From: Clostridium sp. E02
Lineage (GTDB): Bacteria; Bacillota; Clostridia; Lachnospirales; Lachnospiraceae
Reading direction: 5' to 3'
Assembly: GCF_003833015.1 (NCBI RefSeq)
Contig: NZ_RJLQ01000002.1
Coordinates: 177,751-241,750, forward strand
DNA: 64,000 nucleotides
Below are positions 57,533 to 64,000 of this stretch, piece by piece. The translations under genes were made by a program, and so were the position numbers. The stretch's first letter is position 1. Every line of letters starts with the position of its first letter. The notes beneath the pieces are model-generated. The model made no database searches. It had not been told where the DNA came from and saw only the letters and a program-made list of their open reading frames with translations.

Positions 57533-57958
57533 ATGGTAAAAGAAAGCTGGAAGCCAGAAGAAACCTTTGCACTAGGAAAGAAACTGGGAGAGTCAGCAGC
57601 TCCCTCCACCGTATATTGTCTAAATGGTGATCTTGGAGTGGGGAAAACGGTCTTTACTCAGGGGGTTGCCGCTGGTCTTGATATAAGAGAGCCAGTTGAC
57701 AGTCCTACCTTTACCATCGTAAAACAGTATGAGGACGGGCGTTTGCCCTTCTATCATTTTGATGTGTACCGGATTGGTGATGTCAGTGAGATGGATGAGA
57801 TTGGATATGATGAATACTTCTATGGAGAAGGGGTAACGCTCATTGAGTGGTCGGAGCTGATTGAAGATATTCTTCCAGAAGATGCTATAACAATCACCAT
57901 CGAAAAGGATTTAAACAAAGGCTTTGATTATAGAAAAATAACCGTGGAGGGAATGTAA
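57533..57958 (+). CDS. tsaE: tRNA t6A ATPase TsaE
   Basis: 141 residues with Walker A LNGDLGVGKTVF at about 31-42, a DSPTFTIVKQY switch and LIEWSE. It hydrolyses ATP to support the TsaB-TsaD complex making N6-threonylcarbamoyl-A37 in tRNAs reading ANN codons. Its stop is directly followed by the start of tsaB. Confidence 0.95.
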   Translation: MVKESWKPEETFALGKKLGESAAPSTVYCLNGDLGVGKTVFTQGVAAGLDIREPVDSPTFTIVKQYEDGRLPFYHFDVYRIGDVSEMDEIGYDEYFYGEGVTLIEWSELIEDILPEDAITITIEKDLNKGFDYRKITVEGM

Positions 57959-58675
57959 ATGAACATACTTGGAATTGAAAGTTCGTCACTGGTGGCATCG
58001 GTTGCCATCGTGTCAGACCAGGTGCTGATAGCAGAGTACACGGTGAATTTTAAAAAGACACATTCCCAGACACTTCTTCCTATGCTTGATGAGATCGTTA
58101 CCATGGTGGGATATGATTTGGATACCATCGATGCCATAGCGGTTTCCGCAGGCCCTGGTTCTTTTACAGGGCTGAGGATCGGATCGGCAACGGGGAAAGG
58201 TCTTGGATTAGCACTTTCAAAGCCGTTGATCTCTGTACCTACCATAGATGCAATGGCGTATAATCTATACGGTTGTATTAGCCGGGTCTGTCCGATTATG
58301 GATGCGAGAAGGAATCAGGTTTATACAGGAATCTATGAGTGTAGAGATGGATTTTCCATAGTGAAACCATCCTGTGCGATGGATCTTGATGATCTAATCG
58401 ATGAACTAAATCAGGCCGGAGAAAAAGTGATATTTTTAGGGGATGGAGTTCCTGTATACCAGGAACGATTGGAAAAAGAGTTAAAGGTCCCCTTTGAATT
58501 TGCACCTGCTCATCTAAACAGACAACGGGCTGGTGCTGTGGCAGAACTAGGAAGTCTTTATTACAAGGAAGGAAATCTAGTTTCGGCTGCAGAACATGGC
58601 CCGGAATATTTAAGAAAACCTCAGGCGGAACGGGAACGGGAAGAGGCATTAAAAGGGGAAGCCAATGGTTCGTGA
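57959..58675 (+). CDS. tsaB: tRNA t6A complex subunit TsaB
   Basis: 238 residues, ASKHA fold: LGIESSSLVASVAIV at the N-terminus and AVSAGPGSFTGLRIGSATGKGL around 55-76. It binds TsaD and TsaE; it is an inactive paralogue of TsaD. It overlaps rimI by 11 bases. Confidence 0.95.
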   Translation: MNILGIESSSLVASVAIVSDQVLIAEYTVNFKKTHSQTLLPMLDEIVTMVGYDLDTIDAIAVSAGPGSFTGLRIGSATGKGLGLALSKPLISVPTIDAMAYNLYGCISRVCPIMDARRNQVYTGIYECRDGFSIVKPSCAMDLDDLIDELNQAGEKVIFLGDGVPVYQERLEKELKVPFEFAPAHLNRQRAGAVAELGSLYYKEGNLVSAAEHGPEYLRKPQAEREREEALKGEANGS

Positions 58676-59099
58676 GATGGAAGCAGAAGATGTGCTTACA
58701 ATCACCGGTATAGAACAGGTTTGTTTTCCAGATCCATGGTCTTATGAAAGTATAATGGAAAGTTTAAACAACAATCTGGATACTTGGTTCGTCGTAGAAA
58801 TGAAGGCGGAGATTGTTGGTTACTGTGTGTTTCGAATCATTGCCGGGGAGGGAGAACTTCTCCGCATTGCCCTTTTGCCGAAGTGGAGAGGGAGGGGCCT
58901 TTCAAAGAAACTTATGGACCAGGTGGTTTTTTATTCCAGAAGGTGGGAAGTGAGTTCCATGTTTCTTGAGGTTCGAAGTAGCAATGAATGTGCTGTAAAC
59001 CTATATAGATCCTATGGTTTTTTGGAAAATGGCATTCGAAAAAACTACTATCAGAATCCTTGTGAAGATGCCATTCTTATGACAATCCCTGTGATATGA
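58665..59099 (+). CDS. rimI: Ribosomal protein S18 alanine N-acetyltransferase
   Basis: 144-residue GNAT enzyme with acetyl-CoA motif LPKWRGRGLSKKLM (about 70-83) and the RimI end pattern NLYRSYGF. tsaE-tsaB-rimI order is typical in Firmicutes. GNAT function is sure; S18 as substrate is by position and similarity. Confidence 0.88.
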   Translation: MVREMEAEDVLTITGIEQVCFPDPWSYESIMESLNNNLDTWFVVEMKAEIVGYCVFRIIAGEGELLRIALLPKWRGRGLSKKLMDQVVFYSRRWEVSSMFLEVRSSNECAVNLYRSYGFLENGIRKNYYQNPCEDAILMTIPVI

Positions 59100-59143
59100 A
59101 ACATTTACCACTAAAAATAAGGGGAAACACCGTTTATAATGTA

Positions 59144-59172
59144 GGGGTATCCAGTATGGATGCCCTTATTTC
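59144..59172 (+). terminator. Terminator after rimI
   Basis: GGGTATCCA (59145-59153) pairs with TGGATGCCC (59157-59165), loop GTA, followed by TTATTTCTATTT. Confidence 0.75.
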
Positions 59173-59242
59173 TATTTATGGTTAAAACGGTATGAAATCA
59201 GGGTGAATCTGGAAAGTGCGAAAAAGGAAAGGTGAGAGTAAG

Positions 59243-59485
59243 ATGAGAAAGTACAAAAACGGCGGTCAACTGGAGACAGTAGTATGCAACTGTTGCGGCA
59301 AAAAAGTTATCGTGTCAGAGGGTATTGCCAGAGAAGGGGTTATCCGCGTGAACCATACCTGGGACTTCTTTTCAGAAAAAGATGGGGAGATCCATCATTT
59401 TGATCTTTGTGAAAGCTGTTATGAAGCTATGATTGCAGAATTTAAAATACCTGTGGAGATTGAGGAACAGCAGGAATATTTGTAG
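59243..59485 (+). CDS. Small zinc-finger-like protein (80 aa)
   Basis: From ATG 59243 (AAGGTGAG upstream). Cysteines occur as C-N-C-C near residue 17 and C-E-S-C near 60, which could bind one zinc. The middle part (HTWDFFSEKDGEIHHFDLC) is found in small clostridial proteins of unknown role. No partner is evident. Confidence 0.65.
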   Translation: MRKYKNGGQLETVVCNCCGKKVIVSEGIAREGVIRVNHTWDFFSEKDGEIHHFDLCESCYEAMIAEFKIPVEIEEQQEYL

Positions 59486-59570
59486 TTGCTAATTCCCTTG
59501 GCTTTGTGATATGATTTTATGAGGCGTTTTTATACCGTCTTATTGATTCAAACAAAAGTGAGGAAATTTT

Positions 59571-60482
59571 ATGTTAGATATATGTTTACTGGGAACTGGA
59601 GGAATGATGCCTCTTCCCTACCGCTGGCTGACAGCCATGATGGCACGGTGTGAAGGCAGCAATCTTTTGATCGATTGTGGAGAAGGAACTCAGATTGCTT
59701 TAAAAGAAAAGGGCTGGAGCCCAAAGCCGATTGATATTATCTGTTTTACTCATTATCATGCGGATCACATCAGTGGTCTGCCTGGTCTTTTGTTGACTAT
59801 GGGGAATGCAGAGAGGACAGAACCTCTGACACTCATTGGTCCCAAAGGCTTAGAACGGGTGGTGGGGGCATTGCGTACCATTGCTCCTGAACTTCCATTT
59901 AACCTTAAGTTCATTGAGCTTTCTGAAAATAGGGAGCAGATAATCCAGGGACCTTATGTAATTGATGCTTATCGTGTCAATCACAATGTGGTTTGTTACG
60001 GATATTCGATTTCCATTCCAAGGGCAGGACGATTTGATGTGGATCGGGCAAGAGAAGCAGGAATCCCCCAGAAGTACTGGAGCCGGCTGCAGAAAGGTGA
60101 GACTTTAAAAGATGGAGAACACGTTCTGACACCAGATATGGTTTTAGGACCGAAAAGACGGGGACTAAAAGTAACATACTGCACGGATACAAGACCAGTT
60201 CCTGTGATTGCAGAATATGCAGCGGATGCGGATCTATTTATCTGTGAAGGCATGTACGGGGAAGAAGGAAAAGAAGCAAAAGCCAGAGAATACAGACATA
60301 TGACTTTTTATGAAGCCGCAGGACTGGCAAAGAGTGCACAGCCCAAACAGATGTGGCTGACTCATTATAGTCCATCTTTGACAAGACCAGAGGAATTTAT
60401 GGACAAGGTTAAAGCGATTTTCCCTCGTGCGAAAGCGGCCAGGGATGCCTGGACGATAGAATTGGAATTCGATGAGGAATGA
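59571..60482 (+). CDS. rnz: RNase Z-like metallo-beta-lactamase protein
   Basis: 303 residues. The core metal motif [16 protein letters not shown] (HxHxDH, residues about 62-77) and later CEGMYGE and HMTFYEAA, with the His of LTHYSPS, fit the tRNase Z family that trims tRNA 3' ends. It lacks an obvious long exosite arm, so another MBL-fold hydrolase is possible. It overlaps the open frame of tsaD; with the chosen tsaD start there are 10 bases between. Confidence 0.82.
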   Translation: MLDICLLGTGGMMPLPYRWLTAMMARCEGSNLLIDCGEGTQIALKEKGWSPKPIDIICFTHYHADHISGLPGLLLTMGNAERTEPLTLIGPKGLERVVGALRTIAPELPFNLKFIELSENREQIIQGPYVIDAYRVNHNVVCYGYSISIPRAGRFDVDRAREAGIPQKYWSRLQKGETLKDGEHVLTPDMVLGPKRRGLKVTYCTDTRPVPVIAEYAADADLFICEGMYGEEGKEAKAREYRHMTFYEAAGLAKSAQPKQMWLTHYSPSLTRPEEFMDKVKAIFPRAKAARDAWTIELEFDEE

Positions 60483-60492
60483 GGAAATGATG

Positions 60493-61530
60493 ATGAAGAA
60501 AAATCATACAGAAGAAGATGTTTATATCCTGGCAATTGAAAGTTCCTGCGATGAGACAGCAGCGGCGGTGGTAAAAAATGGGAGGGAGATTTTATCAAAT
60601 ATAATCTCATCTCAGATAGCCCTGCATACCCTTTATGGAGGCGTTGTTCCTGAAATTGCTTCCAGAAAGCATATGGAAAAGATCAATCAGGTGATAGAAT
60701 CCGCATTATCAGAAGCCGGGATGACATTAGATGATATGGATGCCATTGGTGTCACATATGGACCGGGTCTAGTCGGGGCATTGCTTGTGGGAGTTGCCGA
60801 AGCAAAGGCGATTGCGTATGCCGCCAAGAAACCTCTTGTGGGTGTCCATCATATAGAAGGACACGTATCAGCCAATTTTATTGAACATAAAGATTTAGAA
60901 CCGCCTTTTTTGTGTCTGATTGTATCCGGTGGTCATACCCATTTGGTGGTTGTAAAAGATTACGGAGAATTTGAGATCATAGGGCGAACCAGAGATGATG
61001 CGGCTGGCGAAGCGTTTGATAAGGTGGCTAGAGCGGTAGGCCTTGGCTATCCGGGAGGTCCTAAGATCGATAAAACGGCAAAAGAGGGGAATCCTCATGC
61101 CATCAAATTCCCTAGGGCAAAGGTAAATGACAGTATTTATGATTTTAGCTTCAGCGGATTAAAGTCGGCTGTTTTAAATCATATCAATCATGCGAAGATG
61201 ATGGGGGATGAGATCAATGTGCCGGATCTCGCCGCATCCTTTCAAAATGCAGTCGTGGATGTCTTAGTCAGCCATACCGTGAAGGCTGCAAAAGAATATG
61301 AGTTTCATAAAGTTGCCATCGCCGGTGGAGTAGCTTCTAACTCTGCATTACGCGCAGAGATGGGAAAAGCCTGCGAAGAAAATGGGATAGATCTTTATTT
61401 TCCTTCCCCCATCTATTGTACTGATAATGCCGCTATGATTGGAACAGCAGCTTATTATGAGTATATCAACGGTGAAAGAGCAGGTCTGGATTTAAATGCA
61501 GTTCCTAACTTAAAACTGGGAGAGAGGTAA
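60493..61530 (+). CDS. tsaD: tRNA t6A threonylcarbamoyltransferase TsaD
   Basis: 345 residues. N-terminal [15 protein letters not shown], the metal-binding H-x3-H in [11 protein letters not shown] (about 106-116), and SGGHTHLV. It joins threonylcarbamoyl-AMP to A37. Three ATG codons in a row (60487-60495) follow GAGGAA; 60493 has the best spacing. With tsaB and tsaE 2.5 kb upstream, most of the t6A apparatus is here; tsaC is not in the window. Confidence 0.96.
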   Translation: MKKNHTEEDVYILAIESSCDETAAAVVKNGREILSNIISSQIALHTLYGGVVPEIASRKHMEKINQVIESALSEAGMTLDDMDAIGVTYGPGLVGALLVGVAEAKAIAYAAKKPLVGVHHIEGHVSANFIEHKDLEPPFLCLIVSGGHTHLVVVKDYGEFEIIGRTRDDAAGEAFDKVARAVGLGYPGGPKIDKTAKEGNPHAIKFPRAKVNDSIYDFSFSGLKSAVLNHINHAKMMGDEINVPDLAASFQNAVVDVLVSHTVKAAKEYEFHKVAIAGGVASNSALRAEMGKACEENGIDLYFPSPIYCTDNAAMIGTAAYYEYINGERAGLDLNAVPNLKLGER

Positions 61531-61534
61531 GGCA

Positions 61535-62245
61535 ATGATGGCACGAACCGCGGCAGTAATACTGGCGGCAGGGAAAGGAACCCGAATGGGCGGTTCCGTT
61601 TATAAACAGTATCTGACTTTATTGGGGAAACCCATGATTTATTATTCGTTAAAGGCCTTTGAAGAGAGTTCGGTGGATGAGATCATACTGGTTACTGGCC
61701 AAGGAGAAAAGGAATATTGTAAAAAAAACATCATTGAGAAATATGGCTTTACCAAAGTTACGGCTGTAACGGAGGGAGGAACCGAGCGGTATCATTCAGT
61801 ATACGAGGGACTAAAGGAAGTAAAGCATTGTGAATATGTTTTGATTCATGATGGAGCAAGACCCTGCGTGACCCCCAAAATCATCGAATCGGCCTTAATG
61901 GGTGCAGTTGAATTCAAGGCTTGTGTCGTGGGAATGCCGGTCAAAGATACCATAAAGATATCGGATGAGGATCAATTTTCTAAAGTGACCCCAGATAGAA
62001 ATCATCTTTGGCTCATCCAGACGCCACAGGCATTTGCGTATCAACTGGTATTTAGTGCCTATGAGACACTTATGACGAAACAAAAGATGCAAAAAGGGAT
62101 TACAGATGATGCGATGGTGGTTGAGACCATAACTCAGGAGAAAGTTAAATTGATTCGAGGAGACTATACGAACATGAAAGTAACAACTCCAGAAGACATG
62201 GAAATTGCGGAAATACTGTTAAAGAGAATACGGAGAGATCAATAA
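61535..62245 (+). CDS. ispD: 2-C-methyl-D-erythritol 4-phosphate cytidylyltransferase
   Basis: 236 residues with LAAGKGTRMGGSVYKQY at about 11-27, DGARPCV and TPDRNHLWLIQTPQAF, the IspD pattern. It makes CDP-methylerythritol in the MEP isoprenoid pathway, which also feeds undecaprenyl carriers for the glycan genes. TarI-like ribitol cytidylyltransferase is a close relative but would usually sit with tarJ. Starts 5 bases after tsaD. Confidence 0.9.
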   Translation: MMARTAAVILAAGKGTRMGGSVYKQYLTLLGKPMIYYSLKAFEESSVDEIILVTGQGEKEYCKKNIIEKYGFTKVTAVTEGGTERYHSVYEGLKEVKHCEYVLIHDGARPCVTPKIIESALMGAVEFKACVVGMPVKDTIKISDEDQFSKVTPDRNHLWLIQTPQAFAYQLVFSAYETLMTKQKMQKGITDDAMVVETITQEKVKLIRGDYTNMKVTTPEDMEIAEILLKRIRRDQ

Positions 62246-62277
62246 AAGGGATGCTGTAGGAGCAGCTTCCTTTTTAT
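62243..62277. terminator. Terminator between ispD and the XRE gene
   Basis: AAAAGG plus GCTG (62253-62256) pairs with CAGC (62263-62266) plus CCTTTT, followed by a T-run; the A-arm can serve the leftward gene. Confidence 0.7.
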
Positions 62278-62600
62278 TTTTTACCTCCGTATTTTAATAA
62301 GTCCTTTACAAGAAGATGAAGGTGTTCAAGCTGCTCCCGATTTAGATGCTGGGCATCGCTCAGTAATTCTTTTAGTTTTGCAGGGCTGTGAATTTCACGA
62401 GAGAAAAATTCAGCCGGTTCAAGATCCAGATACTCGCATATATAGAAAAATCCCATCATGGACGGAAGAGCTAGTCCATTTTCTATTTTATGGATATACG
62501 TTGGGTTCTGTCCAAGAGACAAACTCATATCACGTGCGGATACTCCTTTCTGTGCTCGAAGTTGAGAAAGGCGTTTTGAAAAATTGAAATCTATATACAT
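62274..62600 (-). CDS. XRE-family helix-turn-helix regulator
   Basis: 108 residues from ATG 62600, which has AGGAGG upstream; the longer frame to 62684 crosses the promoter. The HTH_3 domain covers residues 9-63 (VSARDMSLSLGQNPTYIHKIENG). The C-terminal 40 residues are helical (AKLKELLSDAQHLNREQLEHL). It is divergent from a small ORF, with overlapping control sequences between, so it probably regulates itself and that ORF. Confidence 0.85.
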   Translation of the reverse strand: MYIDFNFSKRLSQLRAQKGVSARDMSLSLGQNPTYIHKIENGLALPSMMGFFYICEYLDLEPAEFFSREIHSPAKLKELLSDAQHLNREQLEHLHLLVKDLLKYGGKK

Positions 62601-62625
62601 GGGTAACTCCTCCTGATTCCATAGT

Positions 62626-62654
62626 ATTGTATCAAATGAAATATGTGTGGTAAA
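62626..62654 (-). promoter_or_regulatory. Promoter of the XRE gene
   Basis: Leftward TTTACC (62654-62649), 17 bases, TACAAT (62631-62626). Confidence 0.65.
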
Positions 62655-62690
62655 TAATGCAATCCATAGCTTGACATGTTGCATTCATTA
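62651..62690. promoter_or_regulatory. Inverted repeat between divergent promoters, operator candidate
   Basis: AATGCAA (62656-62662) and TTGCATT (62679-62685) are exact mirrors; the wider 12-base arms (62651-62662, 62679-62690) match at 10 of 12 positions. The site touches the -35 box of both promoters. Confidence 0.6.
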
Positions 62691-62699
62691 CAATATTAT
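62671..62699 (+). promoter_or_regulatory. Promoter of the 93-codon ORF
   Basis: TTGACA (62671-62676), 17 bases, TATTAT (62694-62699). Confidence 0.8.
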
Positions 62700-62722
62700 T
62701 AGTTGTATAAATATATTTAATG

Positions 62723-62765
62723 TAAGATCAGATAAAGTAATCCTTAGGAAGGATTCCTGATCTTA
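62723..62765 (+). other. Structured leader hairpin
   Basis: Outer stem TAAGATCAG / CTGATCTTA (9 bp) and inner stem AATCCTT / AAGGATT (7 bp, loop AGG), separated by an asymmetric internal loop. It starts about 17 bases after the expected transcript start and ends 51 bases before the ORF. Confidence 0.7.
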
Positions 62766-62816
62766 GATTTTATCAGCTGCTGCATCAGATGAGAAGAAGG
62801 GAAGAAGGTACGCTAG

Positions 62817-63098
62817 ATGAAAGCTGGATATAGCGGAAGAGAAAAAGATAAAAACATCAGGGAGGGGCTTTTGGACCGGATCGCTATAGAGTCAGGTTGT
62901 ATGTATTTATCAGATTTGCGGGGCAGTGTGGGGAAAATAGGTTGCCGTTTTGCTGTTTCTGAAATTCCAGCCACGGATTACTCCGAAAAAATCTGGCAGG
63001 ATGCCTTCTATTACATAACTGGAATTGAAGAAAACTTTAACACTGCTGAACAGGCAAAGCAACGACTTTTAGAGTATTTAAAACGAGGGGAAAAATAA
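62817..63098 (+). CDS. Uncharacterised 93-residue protein
   Basis: Charged N-terminus (MKAGYSGREKDKNIREG), a middle with two Cys (residues 28 and 43) and a helical end (EQAKQRLLEYLKRGEK). AGAAGGTA precedes the ATG. A strong promoter, structured leader and the divergent XRE gene suggest regulated expression. I do not recognise a family. Confidence 0.6.
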   Translation: MKAGYSGREKDKNIREGLLDRIAIESGCMYLSDLRGSVGKIGCRFAVSEIPATDYSEKIWQDAFYYITGIEENFNTAEQAKQRLLEYLKRGEK

Positions 63099-63120
63099 TA
63101 GAAAATTTTGTAAAAATCTG

Positions 63121-63149
63121 TTGACAGATGAAACAAACAATGATAGAAT
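63121..63149 (+). promoter_or_regulatory. tRNA-Ser/rRNA promoter P1
   Basis: TTGACA (63121-63126), 17 bases, TAGAAT (63144-63149). Confidence 0.8.
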
Positions 63150-63235
63150 ATCCAAGTTGCCTCTGATGAGCGATTCAATGAGAGACACAAGGAAAGAGCA
63201 AGGCTCCACGAGATTTATAAAATAGAAAAAAGTGC

Positions 63236-63264
63236 TTGACAAAAACATGGACTTCTATTAAAAT
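63236..63264 (+). promoter_or_regulatory. tRNA-Ser/rRNA promoter P2
   Basis: TTGACA (63236-63241), 17 bases, TAAAAT (63259-63264), 14 bases before the first tRNA. Confidence 0.85.
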
Positions 63265-63278
63265 GTAAAAGCACGTTT

Positions 63279-63364
63279 GGAGAGGTATCGAAGTGGTCAT
63301 AACGAGGCGGTCTTGAAAACCGTTTGTCCGCAAGGGCGCGTGGGTTCGAATCCCACCCTCTCCG
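63279..63364 (+). tRNA. tRNA-Ser (anticodon TGA)
   Basis: Acceptor GGAGAGG / CCTCTCC, anticodon loop CTTGAAA (TGA), long variable arm, T-arm GTGGG-TTCGAAT-CCCAC, discriminator G. No CCA encoded. Confidence 0.97.
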
Positions 63365-63409
63365 TTGGCAGGTTTTAGCCGTTTTTCATATAAAAGAAAT
63401 CAGCGTATT

Positions 63410-63498
63410 GCAGAAGTACCCAAGCGGCTGAAGGGGCTCCCCTGGAAAGGGAGTAGGCTGTTAGTAGCGGCGCGAGGGTTCAAATCCCTCCTTCTGCG
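63410..63498 (+). tRNA. tRNA-Ser (anticodon GGA)
   Basis: Acceptor GCAGAAG / CTTCTGC, anticodon loop CTGGAAA (GGA), long variable arm, T-arm GAGGG-TTCAAAT-CCCTC, discriminator G. No CCA encoded. Confidence 0.97.
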
Positions 63499-63872
63499 TT
63501 AACATCTAGACGAAACATAGTTTTTGAATAGATGTACAAGCACTTTGAAAACAGAAGATTGAACAGTATGTAAAACCCTGAAAATTCGAATAAAAGTCAT
63601 GTTTGATGACTTTGAATGAGAAATTCAGAACGAATACAAGTAATTGTATACGAACCAAACAACAAGTAAAAACGGGAAATAAATTAGCTAGTTAGTTGAT
63701 TTTGACCGTGGATTGAACCAATGGCAAGTCCAAGCGGTACGCTCATGAAGCTTTGCTTCATTCGCTACCATTTGCTTCGCAAATGTTCGCAGATTCGAAA
63801 AGGTCTTTATGAAAGCAAGCTTTCAACAGGCTTTTCTACAAATCTACGACCGCTTTCAAAGACTATATGCTT
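63499..63872 (+). other. Pre-16S leader with three short hairpins
   Basis: 374 bases without a gene. GCACTTTGAAAA near 63540 resembles a boxA antitermination element. Three hairpins with 7-bp arms follow: ATGAAGC/GCTTCAT (63745-63761), CATTTGC/GCAAATG (63769-63785), TGAAAGC/GCTTTCA (63810-63825). Probably for antitermination and RNase III processing. I found no promoter in it. Confidence 0.6.

Positions 63873-64000
<128 letters not shown>

Overview
The window is a low-GC Gram-positive chromosome segment, most likely from a clostridium of the Lachnospiraceae type. The grounds are the A/T-rich codon use, AGGAGG-type ribosome binding sites, TTGACA/TATAAT promoters, the SCIFF peptide plus radical-SAM maturase beside secDF-tgt-yajC, the order hpf-secA-prfB, and a typical clostridial set of housekeeping genes. 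No phage, insertion sequence or CRISPR array was seen.

Region 1 (1-13,200, all +) is a surface-glycan cluster. It has a 5'-truncated GT4 glycosyltransferase, two large polytopic GT-C-like membrane proteins each followed by a GtrB-like GT2 enzyme, one GtrA flippase-like protein, and UDP-glucose dehydrogenase. It ends with a GDP-sugar block (manC, gmd, an rmd-like reductase, a phosphomannomutase/phosphoglucomutase) that could make GDP-mannose and a GDP-6-deoxyhexose such as GDP-D-rhamnose. The first 8.3 kb is noticeably more A/T-rich than the rest.

Region 2 (13,200-19,650) is an accessory stretch: a lone AAA-type ATPase, a leftward secreted-peptide plus small-protein pair that looks like a bacteriocin/immunity unit, an old-yellow-enzyme homologue, two facing small coiled-coil proteins with related helices, and a secreted protein built of cell-wall-binding repeats.

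Region 3 (19,650-32,400, all +) is a second polysaccharide operon. A ThDP enzyme, a sugar reductase, a C-methyltransferase-like protein and a zinc alcohol dehydrogenase form a possible branched-sugar module. They are followed by three GT2 proteins, an initiating polyprenyl-phosphate glycosylphosphotransferase, and an LCP ligase.

Region 4 (32,500-46,500) holds envelope and protein-export functions: HtrA protease, a stand-alone ClpX-like ATPase, an LspA-like protein, a CBS-domain transporter, the SCIFF ranthipeptide and its maturase, SecDF, Tgt, YajC, a MarR regulator with a palindromic site in its promoter, an SDR reductase, TrxB with a 19-codon leader ORF, and HPF.

Region 5 (46,500-64,000) carries secA, prfB with a programmed +1 frameshift whose in-frame stop is UAA instead of the usual UGA, an ACT protein with homoserine dehydrogenase and aspartate kinase, Tex, the t6A genes tsaE/tsaB/tsaD with rimI, an RNase Z-like protein and ispD. 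A divergent XRE/small-ORF locus follows, then two tRNA-Ser genes behind tandem promoters and the start of a 16S rRNA. Between hpf and secA lies a 613-bp gene-free stretch with a tight cluster of DnaA-box sequences, the most unexpected non-coding signal in the window, together with the UAA frameshift site of prfB.
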